DNA of 64,000 bases, taken from positions 86,288-150,287 of the forward strand of contig JAPDOI010001713.1 in the NCBI GenBank assembly GCA_029168955.1. The letters are read 5' to 3'. This stretch comes from Aplectana chamaeleonis. Lineage: Eukaryota > Nematoda > Chromadorea > Rhabditida > Cosmocercidae. Positions within the stretch are counted from its first letter, which is position 1. Each line of letters starts with the position of its first letter. The position numbers and the translations under genes were made by a program. The notes beneath the pieces were generated by a model, which worked only from the letters and a program-made list of their open reading frames with translations, did not search any database and was not told the DNA's origin. Below, piece by piece: positions 32,336-43,444 of this stretch.

Positions 32336-33042
32336 ATCTCAGGCAAAGGGGCGGACTTATCGCGCACAAAAATTGTCGAATAGTACTTACCGCGCTCAGA
32401 AACCGTTTCTACCGCGAGCGAAAATCCAAGTAGAACTGATCGCGGACAAGTTGCGGCTGCTCGATATCATCGCGATGTGTGTCCGACAGAATTGCGGACT
32501 TATCGCGCGCAGCTACTGGTAAGTAGAACTCACCGCGATCGCAAATCGTTTCTATCGCGTACAACAATGTAACTAGGACTGATCGCGAAAGAAGTGCATT
32601 GCATTCCGGCTGATCGCGAGCAACGGCACATATCGGACTGACCGCGACGGACACCGCGCCGACTACGATGCACTGTTTTGTGTGATAAACCAAGATCGTC
32701 GCCGGATTAATTACCCAAGTTTGAGGTACATCTATAGTATCTCCTTGGTTGCTCTAGCGGGAGTACACTCTGTCCCTACGAGATAGAGGAAGTAACGCCC
32801 GAAGATGCTTAACTTTGGTCCTAGGCTCCGCCTAGCTGTATTATAATTAATGACTTCATTATACAGAATTTTTGCGGTAGATCCTTTTTTTAACCAGGCG
32901 TACTGATCGTGAGCCCATTTAGAGCCGATCGCAAACCCTTTTAGAGCTGACCGCGCGCAAAAGCAGAGGACTGAACTCCGTTGACCCCGCGTTCGTTCCT
33001 ATTCGGCGTCACGATAAGTCCGCCCCACTGTCTGAGATTATG
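32336..33042 (+). mobile_element. CTCAG-ended element with GATCGCG arms and SL RNA-like core (family C)
   Basis: CTCAGGCAAAGGGGCGGAC and GTCCGCCCCACTGTCTGAG are inverted ends; AT (or ATTAT) flanks both. The arms repeat ACTGATCGCG / GATCGCAAA words. The core from about 32660 to 32870 carries the best-preserved SL RNA-like unit. The ends share CTCAG with family A and with the element at 36850. Confidence 0.75.
32704..32836 (+). ncRNA. SL RNA-like unit, best preserved copy
   Basis: The first 22 nt match nematode SL1 at 21 of 22 positions (T to A at position 3) and are followed by GTAC. CTACGATGCACTG lies 41 bp upstream, as in family B. Downstream: hairpin CTCTGTC-loop-GATAGAG, an Sm-like AACTTTGG, then a perfect 3' hairpin CTAGGC-TCC-GCCTAG ending at 32836. 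Total 133 nt. Known: nematode SL RNAs donate this leader to mRNAs by trans-splicing, with the Sm site binding Sm proteins. Inferred: an SL RNA gene, or a close relic, carried by a transposon. A normal 5S or tandem SL array context is absent. Confidence 0.6.
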
Positions 33043-33049
33043 TATGACA

Positions 33050-33465
33050 GTCCATTGCTTACTTGAAGCCGGTTTTTCCATTCCTTAGTTGGATCGGTAG
33101 CCGTTGAGAGCAGGGGGCGAGGCTCGAGCGATCACACTAAGTTACGGCCGTATAGGGCTGATTGGAGCTCGTTTCAGAACCTTTTTGTTATTGGTGGAGA
33201 CTGAAAGATTGTGCTTATCGTGGACACTGTCCTTAACTTGAACGCAGCGTTCACGATAATCATCCTCAGTGACTTTCCACAGTGAAATAATTGGCGAGAA
33301 GGTTTCTAGGCTCCCAGTGTTGAAAAAACGGTAGAAAACGAGCCAGGAGTGGCAAAACTGCGACTGCAAACAAGCGTTTTGGTGTTCCAGAACCGCCCAC
33401 GTGCTCCAGTTCCGCCATCTCGATGTGAACATATGAACACTCGAGATGGTGAGAGGAGCTTGTTT
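33050..33465. other. No gene; TTAA-MITE wording at 33243
   Basis: GCAGCGTTCACGATAATC near 33248 and GTGGACACTGTCCTTAA just before it resemble abutting MITE ends. No gene recognised. Confidence 0.35.
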
Positions 33466-33469
33466 GTCA

Positions 33470-34137
33470 TACAAGATTTGAAGTTCTTGTTGTTAGAAAA
33501 GAACCACCTCAGTGAAATTTTAGCGAATTTTGAAAACTAGCCAGAAAACGTCGCCAAAAAACACCCAAAAACTTGCTCTTTGAACAAGTCTAGTGAGAAA
33601 CGAATAGCATGAAAGGCAACTCCGCAACAGGAGAGAAATAACGCTACGTGCCCGTTAAATTTAGATCTTTGAAAGGCACTGTTCAAGACGAAAAAGTTGT
33701 CTGTTTTTTGGCAAAAACGTGGGCACTGGGTCCCTCTAAGAAGACTAAGAACGGAAGTGCGACGAAAAACGGCCTGTAAGTGGGTGAGAATCTCGTGGGC
33801 CAGCCAACCCATTGGGCCAATCCGCCCACGTCCTATGACAGTTGCCCTGAATTCGTGGTTGGATGAGCGATGGTTTCCGATCAAAAGCCCCGTTCTTCCC
33901 TTCATTCTCCACTTCTTTCTTTTCTCATGTCAGCTCACACAGATCGGCTGCAAAAAGGCGGGAGTTACAAGCCTCGGACAACTCGTCCACAATGCTTCCC
34001 TAGCTGAATTTTGAGGGGCCATAACTCCGTTTCCAGAGGGTCTTGTACGAATCCAGGGACATCGTTGAAATCACCATGGGACCGTTTTCAAGATAGGCGG
34101 AAAAACAGAAAAACGACTTTTATCATGAACACTGCCT
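33470..34137 (+). mobile_element. Family E repeat joined to a TTAA MITE (empty-site copy)
   Basis: 33470-33850 matches 51243-51456 plus 52142-52300 (shared AACTTGCTCTTTGAACAAG, GAGAAATAACGCTACGTG, AAGTGCGACGAAAAACGG). Here GGCACTGTTC is uninterrupted, giving the empty site for the 51457-52141 insertion. The right end CATGAACACTGCCT is followed by TTAA (34138-34141). Confidence 0.65.
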
Positions 34138-34160
34138 TTAATGCTCCACCCCAAATTTAA

Positions 34161-34709
34161 AGGCAGTGGTCACGATGAAAAACGTTATCGAAAAAACTAC
34201 AAAAATCAGCTTAGATCAAAAACAGCTGAAAAACTATGAAGGTAGCGCGGTGAAAAACGATCTACAAATAGAGTTTCTAGGGCCCAAAGAAGCTAGTTCG
34301 TGCACACGTGCACAGCGATGACGAAACAGATCGCAGTCTCATGCCGAGCAGTCAAAAATCATCGACATTCAGAGGACGAAATAAATGCAAATTTAACGAA
34401 TAAAAACAGTTGAATAATGAAAGCATCACTTCAGTCAATGTTTTTGACTAGATGTGTACATAAATTCTAAGGTTCATTGATTGACATTTAATTTCAAGCT
34501 AGCTGATGTTCTTTATATAAGAGGTCATCGATGCCGATGATGTGGAGAGGGCTCGTCCACCATCAAAAGACAAGAAAGTTCAGGTTTCAAGTTCGGCCCA
34601 AAACAAGGGTTTTTTTCGCGATTTTTTCTTATATGTCCTACTACTCGAGACCCAGGAAAGGATTTGGAGAGAAAAAGACGACAAGCATATTTGATCGCGA
34701 CCACTGCCT
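34161..34709. mobile_element. TTAA MITE, long form, intact TSD
   Basis: Flanked by TTAA at 34157-34160 and 34710-34713. Ends AGGCAGTGGTCACGATG and GATCGCGACCACTGCCT. 549 bp, inverted copy of 1878-2424. No coding sequence. Confidence 0.85.
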
Positions 34710-34714
34710 TTAAC

Positions 34715-35195
34715 CCTCTCAGTGAATTTTCCCGACCCTGAGAATTCCTTTGTAGCTTTCTCACTTCGAAATTTTAGAATTAATGAAAACTTTTATACAT
34801 TCATTGTAAAATTTAGTTCTCCTAAATATCGTGTTTTGGATTTTTAAATTCATTCTTCAACGCGCCTCATTCGCTGATGTTTTGTATTTTGCCAGCTCTT
34901 ATTCACGAGTGAGAGCCAAATAAAATTTCGATAGATTCTTTTTGTTCCCTGCTCAAAGACCAGTGCCGAAGAGCTCAAAGATCTGCGCCACATGCGCTTC
35001 GAAGATCGCATTGGCAGTCATGATGGATTCGACAAACTTCTTCTATTTATACAACAGGCATAAAAGGGTTTCGTTTTTTTTTCAATGAGCGAGATCACTC
35101 AGCAATCTTCATGGATATATTATGAGGGATGTGATGGTTGGGGTTCGACGATGCACCATACAATGTATAAAGAAGGGGTGTAGAAATCTCATATT
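34715..35195. other. No gene recognised
   Basis: If the exon at 35199 is real, later exons of the same minus-strand gene should lie here, but none was recognised. Confidence 0.3.
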
Positions 35196-35198
35196 CAC

Positions 35199-35337
35199 TG
35201 CCTCGAGCCTGGGCCAACTGGTTTGTACAAGTCGAAGCTGCTCGGAAGTGATTTGTTTCCATTTCCGAGCGTTTTTGCGCTCAGCAGCCCCGGTCACATT
35301 TCGGTTTCTTCTGCCCGTAAACCGTAAAAACAGCCTC
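35199..35337 (-). CDS. Possible globin-like internal exon
   Basis: On the minus strand a CTTCTCCCTTGCAG acceptor (ending 35338) opens a 139-bp frame that closes at a GTGAAT donor. After one base of a split codon it encodes 46 residues ending QITSEQLRLVQTSWPRLEA. A hydrophobic-x-x-x-Gln-x-x-Leu-Val-x-x-Ser-Trp pattern is typical of the first helix of globins, which bind haem. No exon carrying the distal and proximal His was found nearby, so it may be a stray gene fragment or chance. A few residues only support the call. Confidence 0.3.
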
Positions 35338-35344
35338 CTGCAAG

Positions 35345-36845
35345 GGAGAAGTTTAGAGTGTCAAATGCATCCGCTAAAATGAATTGTATCTGAAACTCTC
35401 GGGACTCTTTAGGGGTTTGGACAGTTCAAGTCGCGGCGTTGCTCGACGCGACCAACAGCCAATACGATCCTTGCCAGTAGGATTACAAGAATTCTCGGAA
35501 TCTCTTCCGCTGGGAGAGTCACAAAAGCAAACCCTCAGAATCCCATTCGCTTATGGCCCTGTCCTCTCGTGACTCCGCCCTAGTATAAAAACTTCTCTCC
35601 TGGGCTGTTCTACGATGTTTCTCTCGAGGGGGTTGGGGCGGAGTTGAACTTCTGAACGGTTTTTCTCCGCTTCGTATGCATTGATCACCTTAAAGCTTGT
35701 GGCCTGCTGGCTCCTGCTGCTCTGCTGTTGCTGCGTGCACGTGTTCTCCTTCTCTCTCGCTCGTTTTCTCGCACTAACATTCACGTATTCGATTCATGAA
35801 CCCTGTTCTTTAGCCGCTGACCACGTCGGCCAGGTCCGCCCCCTCGGGGAGCTCCTAGAATGTGCGTGTGTATTCAGCCGAGTTTCGGACTGGAAATTGA
35901 TTTCCTACGTAGGTGTCTTAACTTGAATGCATTCTAAGGAAACGAGCCGACTTTCAAGTTCCTCCATTTCTGGAGGCAGAGAACGAAAACAATTAAAAAT
36001 ACTTGTTTATAACAAATAAGCGCCCTATCCTGGCTACAACCTGTTCTACGCATAAGAACACAACAACGCGTACTTGCGAGCGAGAGGAGCAGAGGCAGAG
36101 GTAGGCAGAGGTGGAAATTCTGGCAAATTCTCATTGATGGGTACTAGGTTAAAACTACCTCTCCTAATATTTTTGGAACATTTGCATAGAATGTTTTCTT
36201 CAACTGCACCGCTTTGCTTCAGTCTAACGTGGCCCAACCTCGTAAAAAATAAAAGAGAAAACATTCCAAGTTTCGGAGGCAAATTTAGTTTGTCCCCTCG
36301 CGTGCTTGTGCGGAGCGAGGGAAGAGACAGCGAGAAAGAGTGTAGGGGAAGGCAACGCAGCATACGCGCGCACACGCACGCGATCGACGGCGATAAATTT
36401 CACTCCGAAACAGAGGATATGTATGCTTTTTGAGCAATTCCTTGCACACTCAGGTCGAGAAAACCCCCCGACGTGTCCGGACTGCGCCGTCCGCAGTGCG
36501 CTCGAGTGCGCCCGCCTAAACGATTGGTATACTCATCACTGGGGACGGGAGAGGACGCCGAATGATGACTAAGGACAAAGAAGACGGCGCAGTCCGGCTT
36601 TCGTCCGACTATGAACGGGGGCCTAATTAGGGATGTGCGTAATAGAAACTCTGTGATTCGTTCGTCATTAGTCGTTCAACGAGCCAAACTCTCGTTGGTC
36701 GTTAAAAATCCAAACTTTGAAAAGAAGCACAGTTGAATCAAGAAAAAACCTTGATGAATAAAAAAGGAGGGATGGCTTCAATGAATGTATGTTTCGCAAG
36801 ACATTCATGACCTTGTTCGTTAGAGAACCTAGTTCAGACTGCAAA
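35345..36845. other. No gene recognised; repeat shared with 54.5 kb
   Basis: 36330-36420 (CGCACACGCACGCGATCG, GAGAAAGAGTGTAG) recurs inverted at about 54530-54620. AGGGATGTGCGTAATAG at 36627 resembles a hAT terminus without a partner. Frames of about 110 codons at 36046-36433 overlap on opposite strands. Confidence 0.35.
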
Positions 36846-36849
36846 CCTA

Positions 36850-37581
36850 CTCAGGCAAACCATCGCTCCGAGCGGTACCGGAGAGCTACTCGAGCGGCGC
36901 TGCGCTGCCTCTCCGCTCCGAGCGAAAATTAGCCATCTACTCGGGCCACAGCAGCCGCTCTCCGGGCCACAGCAGTATCGCTCGGAGCGATCTTCGGTCC
37001 CAACTGGCACTGCGGTCTCTGTTCGGGCGATTTTCAAAAATTTCCTAATTGCTTAATTTTCTTTATTTCCGCCTCTTCTGTAGAGGATCAAGCCTGTTAA
37101 GAGGATAAGGCACCTGTTACAGCCTGTGGGTCAGGAGGATAATCCTGCCACAGGCCGCAACAAGGATACCATCCCAGCATGATCCGCAATGAGGAAGCAT
37201 TCCCCACCGCGGGCCATGGAGGATCCCCTCGGCCGCCAAAAATTGTCATCCTGAGAGTGATCCGAGGTCACCTCTCAAGAGTGGCCTCGAAAGGCCAACT
37301 ACCCGTCTACACGAGGCGAGCCGCCTTTTATACCCGCAGGATTGGTTGTTCTTTGAGTGATAACGTGGCTCGCACGTTATCACTCAAAGAACAGCCAATC
37401 CCGCGTCTCTCTATCTCTGGCGATGGCACCGCTGTGGCGCCGAGAGCGACCGGAGAGCGACCGAGGGGCGAACTGGCACCGGACAGGGACCGCGGTGCCA
37501 GTTGGCCCCTCGGCCGCTGTCCGGGCGATGACGTCATAATTGGGAGGAGCCGGTCCCGCTCGGAGCGATGGTTTGCCTGAG
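36850..37581. mobile_element. CTCAG-ended TIR element (CTCAGGCAAACC), TA flanks
   Basis: Ends CTCAGGCAAACCATCGCTCC and GGAGCGATGGTTTGCCTGAG in sense (the latter read as GAGCGATGGTTTGCCTGAG) with TA at 36848-36849 and 37582-37583. 732 bp. Arms are rich in GCTCCGAGCGG words. It contains a near-perfect hairpin at 37341-37399 and no SL-like sequence. Confidence 0.8.
37341..37399. repeat. 27-bp-stem hairpin
   Basis: The arm TTCTTTGAGTGATAACGTG with its 8-bp extension pairs with its inverse at 26 of 27 positions around the loop GCTCG. Confidence 0.9.
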
Positions 37582-37589
37582 TATATAAT

Positions 37590-38200
37590 TTCGAAAAATA
37601 TGAATGAAAGCTTCATACTCGAGGGTCTGGTTTTTTGATTTTGAGGTTTTTCCTCTTTTCGGTGTGGAAAGAATCACCATGAAAAAGCGAGGAAATCTGG
37701 AGTTTTTAGATTTTTTCGGGGCTGAATTCGCCGTTGTCCGCTATATGATGTGATATGACATATACCTCGTGGTGACAACACGGAGATCTGCACCGATTTT
37801 GCCCTAACTGTTCTTTGCCCAGAGTCGCGAGTCGAGCGCGAACGTCGCTCTGAGCGTGTCCCGACTATGTGGGGAAGGTCAGAAGAAATTAGCACCCAGG
37901 TGGAAATCTCATCCACTTAGAGGTTCTACCACCGATTTATTGAAATTTCTTCTCGAATTTACGAACGGAAATCGCAGATTGCACCCCTGACTTTCCAATA
38001 GTCGGACACAGGTCTCTTCGGTTGTGGCCTGCAGGCACAACCCGATATTATCGATTCCATGGCGAAATGCATAAAACGTCATGGATAGTGTGGTATTACC
38101 TTCACTGAAACTGGTTGCGGTGATTCTATCTCTTTTTTTGCAACATGAAGTCCCCAGCTGTTGCGTGACATTCGAAAATCTGTGCTAGATGACCGACGCA
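37590..38200. other. No gene seen
   Basis: No feature recognised. Confidence 0.3.
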
Positions 38201-38206
38201 GGACTA

Positions 38207-38716
38207 CTCAGAAAAAATGAAAACAAGTTGCCAGCAATATAAAAGACCGCAAACAGGTTACCTGTAACATACCTAAGCCGATGTAAGTTACTTGCGACTT
38301 ATCTCAGGTCATTTAAGTTACATGCAACACATCGAGTGCAGTGCGCCTCTGGTATCTCACGTGTAACTTAAGAGGCGCAAGATAAGTCGCAGGTAACTTA
38401 AATTGGCCAAGAAGGCATTTCCTAGAAGAATATACGACTCCTGAGGTCAGCCTCAGAACAGGCGCTGCTGTCGGTTCAATTACCTAAGTTTGAGGTACTG
38501 AACCCCGCAGTTCAGAGAAAGCCCCGCAGAGCGTTTTCCACTTTTCGTGGTCACATGCGGACGCTATAAGTGTAAGTTACATGTAACATAAACGTAACTT
38601 ACATGTAATATAAACTGAAGTTACATGTGATATAAATGTAAGTTACATGTAACATAAAAGTAAGTTACTTGAGACTTCCAAGTAACTTACAAGTAACTTG
38701 TTTTTCTTTTTCTGAG
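38207..38716 (+). mobile_element. Family A element (CTCAGAAAAA ends), copy 1, shortened
   Basis: Starts CTCAGAAAAAATGAAAAC after TA and ends TTTTTCTGAG. Rich in AAGTTACATGTAACAT words in both orientations. The SL1-like exon is on the plus strand (38473). About 180 bp shorter than full copies. Confidence 0.8.
38473..38552 (+). ncRNA. SL RNA-like cassette, family A copy 1
   Basis: Leader matches SL1 at 20 of 22 and is followed by GTAC. GGTTCA at its start pairs perfectly with TGAACC after the donor, giving an SL stem-loop I-like hairpin. GCGTTTTCC stands where the other copies have an Sm-like run. Confidence 0.45.
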
Positions 38717-39056
38717 GTGCTATCCAACTTTTGTGCCAGCTATGTACTCGAGTAGAGGACTGGACGTCTTGTAATGGAAGTGTGAAATCGGAAGGGAAGC
38801 AATGCGGGTTCGATTTTTGTCAGTGCTGACAACTCAAAAAAATCAAAACAAGTTACTTGTAATATAAAGGTAACTTACTTGAATGTCTCAAGTAACTTAC
38901 ATTTATATTACATGTAACATACATTTATATTACATGCAACTTAAAATTATATTGCATGTAAGTTACACTTATGTTACATGTAACTTACATTTATATTTTA
39001 CTATGGGTAGCCATCACGTGACGCAGACGACACGCGACGCAGAGAGCGCGTCCCAG

Positions 39057-39137
39057 ACCACACACTACGGAAAAATGTTGTTCGGGGCCTTCCCTGCTGG
39101 TGTGGGGTCAAGTACCTCAAACTTGGGTAATTGAACC
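39057..39137 (-). ncRNA. SL RNA-like cassette, family A copy 2
   Basis: Leader 21 of 22 to SL1 (only position 5 differs), then GTAC. Thirty-eight or so bases on is CATTTTTCC, at the spacing expected for an Sm site. GACCCCACAC after the donor pairs with GTGTGTGGTC. Confidence 0.5.
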
Positions 39138-39216
39138 AACAACAACGCCAGTCGTAAGCCTGAACTCGCGAGTGCGTCGCACATCCCTCTTGGAAGTATC
39201 TTCTCGGTTGATTTAA

Positions 39217-40177
39217 AGGCAGTGTTCACGATAATCTTCGATTTTGAGATTAATCGCTAAATCGATTGTTTGGCCCCCGAGTAGAACTGAAATGACGAAG
39301 AAACCGAGAAAAACGCACCAGAAGGGCACGGAATCCTCAAGTATCAGCCCGCCTCTCGCGATAAACTTCATCCTCGAATTTTCCATGACAAACGCTTCTT
39401 GTGGCTCTCAGAAGCAGAACAGCGTCGAATAAACGGGACGAAAAGCTACCCAGGAGCCGAAAAACGGCATAGAAAAGTGGGCAAACCCCGCCATTGTGGG
39501 CAAGTCCCGCCTCTTCCCGCCCCTCGACGTGAACAAAGGAACACTCGAAATCGTGAGTTCGTCGATGGTTTCCGATCAAAAGCCCCGTTCTTCCCTTCAT
39601 TCTCAACTTCTCTCTTTACTCAGGTCAGCTCGCATACATTGGCTGCAGAAGACGGAAGTTACAAGCCTCGGGCAACTCGTCTACCATTTTCCCTAGCTCA
39701 ATTTTTGAGGGACCATAACTCCATTTCCAGAAGGTCTTGTACGATTCCAGAAGCATTATCGGAATCAAAATGGGACAGGTTTCAAGATAGGCAAAACAAC
39801 AGAAAAGCGATTTTTATCGCGAACAGTGCCTTTAAGTATCAATGGAACTGTTCGTTGTGACGATGAAATCTTATGTGGACCCGTCTTTGGCAATTCTCCA
39901 TTCTGTGTTGCTCCGTTCTTTCCTTCGGGCTCAAACTAATACTGTTTTGCCCAAAATATTCATCCATTTTCGATTAGTCCCATTTTTTTACCGGTGACAA
40001 CCACCGTGAACATGTTAGTCCAACCAGACAACTAGTCCAGGCCATAGAATAATGTCACTGAAATAAGACGAATTAGTGCGTTTCTTGCCGTTTCTTTGTG
40101 ATTTTGGTAACACTTGGTTGCCAACGCATTGTTTTGAGTGGAAAACTTGGAAACGAGAATCATCGTGAACACTGCCT
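39217..40177. mobile_element. TTAA insertion, AGGCAGTG ends, 961 bp
   Basis: Left AGGCAGTGTTCACGATAAT, right ATCGTGAACACTGCCT, with TTAA at 39213-39216 and 40178-40181. An extra right end (GAACAGTGCCT followed by TTAA at 39832-39835) lies inside, so this is probably one MITE (39217-39831) plus part of another. Confidence 0.8.
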
Positions 40178-40504
40178 TTAAGTTACTTGCGACTTATATT
40201 GTGCCATTTAAGTTACATGTAACATATCCGAGGCGCACTGCAGACAGTGTTCTTTCAGAAATTGAAAACAAGTTACTTGTAGCATATCTGAGCCGATGTA
40301 AGTTACTTGCGACTTATCTCAGGTCATTTAAGATACATGTAACATAACGGAGGTGCACCGCACGCAGTATCCCGCCAATATGTTACATGTAACTTAAATG
40401 ACCTGAGATAAGTCGGAAGTAACTTACATCGGCTCAGATATGTTCCAAGCAACTTGTTTCCGACCTTTTATGTTACAAGTAACTTGCTTTCATTTTTCTG
40501 AGAG

Positions 40505-41155
40505 TACAATAGAAGTACTTTAGTGATACTTTGTGATATTATAACACATTACGCAAAGCATTAAGAATCAAAAATATCATTATTATTACTATGTATAATG
40601 TGCCCTTACATGCATGTGTATGTTCATGTGCGTTGATGCGTAAGGTGATTTGTGCGGATCGAGTATGTATTGCGAATAACCCAGTCCCTCGACCTCGCTA
40701 TTATATATCGCAAGAGGTCACGTGATACAACGTATAATGTATGCTAAAGAGCGCCATCTGTCCTCTCCCTCGCTCCTATCTTCCTCACCTCAACCTTCGA
40801 CTCATATGAGTATTTACAAAGTGTATTGAGGCCGACAAAGGTCGCTTAGGTTGCCACCAACATGACCTTTCACACAACATCACTAATCCTGTTGCCAAAT
40901 ATCGATATTGATCGAATGTTGAGGTGCTATACCATTTCTTCAATTCTAGAATAAATTATTCTAATATGTATGTAAAGTTCATGTGTAGAAGAATATCCAT
41001 CAATAAAAGAAAAGAATATTATTGGTAAATATTAGTACAGGTTGAGTTATCAAATATCATGACCTCGAATCGGATTGTACATGTATTCGTTACTTTTGAA
41101 TATAATGAATACCTCAATCACTGAATGAAATATATGAAAACCCGAGTATTCTGGA
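40505..41155. other. AT-rich, no gene seen
   Basis: No repeat family or coding pattern recognised. Confidence 0.35.
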
Positions 41156-41159
41156 TGAT

Positions 41160-41856
41160 CTCAGAAAAATGAAAACAAGTTTCTTGTAACATAAAAGGTC
41201 GAAAACAAGTTACTTGTAAAATATCCGAGCCGGTGTAAGTTACTTGCGGCTTACCTCAGGTCATTTAAGTTACATGTAACATGTCGGCGGGATATTGCGT
41301 GCGGTTCGCCTCCGATATGTTACATTATCTTAAATGGCCTGAGATTAGTCGAAAGTAACTTACATCGGCTCAGATATGTTACAAGTAACTTGTTTTCGAT
41401 TTCTGAGAGAACACTCTGTGCAGTGCGCCTCTGATATGTCACATGTAACTTAAATAGCACAGTATAAGTCGCAAGCAACTTAAATCGGCCGAGAAGATAT
41501 TTCCAAGGGGGATGTACGACGCACTCGCGGGGTCAGGCTTACGACTGGCGTTGCTGTTGGTTCAATTATCCAAGTTTGACAAACCAGCAGGGAAGGCCCC
41601 GCGCAACATTTTTCTTTGCTTAGTGTGTGGTCTGAGACGCGCGTTCTGCGTCGCGTGTCGTCTGCGTCACGTGATGGACACCCATAGTGAGAATATAATT
41701 GTAAGTTACATGTAACATAAGTGTAACTTACATGCAATATAAATTTAAGTTACATCTAATATAAATGTATGTTACATGTAATATAAATGTAAGTTACTTG
41801 AGACATTCAAGTGAGTTACATTTATATTACAAGTAACTTGTTTTGATTTTTCTGAG
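41160..41856 (+). mobile_element. Family A element, copy 3
   Basis: CTCAGAAAAATGAAAAC to GATTTTTCTGAG, 697 bp, in plus orientation. Flanking bases differ (AT, AC), so the duplication has decayed. Confidence 0.85.
41559..41632 (+). pseudogene. SL RNA-like cassette, donor lost, family A copy 3
   Basis: Leader matches SL1 at 19 of 22; the last base and the GT donor are lost (TTTGACAAACC). The downstream CATTTTTC and the GTGTGTGGTC arm remain. Confidence 0.45.
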
Positions 41857-41859
41857 ACC

Positions 41860-42935
41860 GTGTGCGTTGACTATTTTGAAAAAAAAGGTAGACTCAGAGT
41901 TCCCACTAGGAATATTTGAATAAAGCTGAAATTCGAATTCTCGCATTAATCGAATACCCTATTTTTCCAATTTTTTCGAGTTTCCCGGATACTCAATTTA
42001 TTCGAATGACATGTGGACTGATTTCTCCATTCGGCCTATAGTCTATATCACATGCTCATGATATTGACACTGATCAAAGGTAGCTTTCGCTTTAGAAACT
42101 TTACCAAATGTTTGATAACTTTATTTTGTATTTTCCCATCATTAGGAAGGGCAGTGTAAAACTGGCGAGATAAGCCCAATCGATGTGAATTTGTCCTTTT
42201 CACATTGAAATTCAAATATTTCAATGCAATTCGTGATTCTATCTGGCTTTTATGAGCTGACTTCCATTTCGTCAATTCAAAGTGATTCTCTTTTAAATCG
42301 CAGATTATGGAAATTTCCAGGGCTGTCTCTGCGCTTTCAATGTCACATGGAATGAGTCCCCCCTACTGAATGAATTTCGCTCGCAATTGTAGTCGACGGC
42401 TTGAATTTATAAGAAAAAAAACCCCGATTCCAACACGGCTTGTCAGTCCACAAGGACAGCTGCCACTAAAAAATTCCAGTTCGACGGCGTTTTTCAGACC
42501 CCTTTTTTTCTACTTCGGCGCGATTGATGACTTCACTGAAGCGTAAAATCCTTTAAGAACCAGAATTTATTATCACGATTTTTGGCGTTCCAATTCGAAA
42601 TGTCATTGGTTTTCTCTTCGAATGCTTTTTGTTTGTAAACGTGTTTCTTATTTCATCCATCTGCGAACTTTTTGACCTCATAAGTTCGTCACCTCGCTGG
42701 CCTTTTTGGGTCTTCCGGGGCACCCCGCCGTGGTTGACGCGGTCCTAATGATCCCCTGCTGAGCAGCGCGTCTCGGCCTCTTATCACTTCACATTCACGC
42801 CCAAGCAGCCTTTTTAAAACTTATCGATCGTTTTTTTTTGTGTGGAATTGACTTTATTCTCTAATCAATAGTGTTTTTTTTGTTATCATGCTTACATATA
42901 CATAGATATGTAGCATAAAGATAAACGATACAGCA
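41860..42935. other. No gene seen; ATTCGAAT words at 41900-42010
   Basis: Short AT-rich region with TTCGAAT and GAATA words, then unassigned DNA with an unsupported 75-codon minus frame (42048-42275). Confidence 0.35.
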
Positions 42936-42939
42936 TAGT

Positions 42940-43146
42940 AGGGGCTTTTGAATGTGTACTGGCCCTATGCAATGACTTGCGGGGCCAGCCGATGTTCAAG
43001 CCAGTGTTCTTATCTGCCCCTACTAGACTGCTATCAATTCAACGACCCCGGAGGGATAGTAGGCTTGAATGACCCCGACCGAGGATCGATCACTGGACCG
43101 TGTGCGTGACCGTAGCGCGTTTTGCCACAGCACCACAAACGACCCA
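42940..43146 (-). repeat. tRNA-derived SINE-like sequence
   Basis: Minus strand starts GTGGTGCTGTGGCAAAACGC (box A-like) and has GATCGATCC (box B-like) about 45 bp on. A unique body and an AT-rich tail follow. The pol III boxes, short length and tail fit a tRNA-derived SINE; no second copy is in this window. Confidence 0.45.
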
Positions 43147-43444
43147 ATACTTAGTATATGTACTTGAATAAATCGAAATCTTTATCCAGTAAGAACGAAG
43201 AACGGCGCACTCGATTCTCGGCTATACACTTAAAAGCTGGGATTTCTCTAAAACTCTGACGAGCTGCAGAACGTTCCCTGATTTTTATCAAAATGTTTGA
43301 ATTCTCCGCTAAATGGAATTATGATGTGTGTGTGTGTGAATTTTTTTTACTCAATGTCGTAACAAAATCCGCTAAAAAAATCGTAGTGGTGATGATTACA
43401 GATTAAGTGTTGGGGGTTGCACCACGCCTACCCTGTCGAGTATA

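Larger units (their letters stand above)
38833..40502 (-). mobile_element. Family A element, copy 2, interrupted by a TTAA insertion
   Basis: Left half 38833-39216 and right half 40178-40502 join at TTAA. Intact copies read GATTTAAGTTACTTGCG here, which is the empty site. Leader on the minus strand at 39116-39137. Confidence 0.85.
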
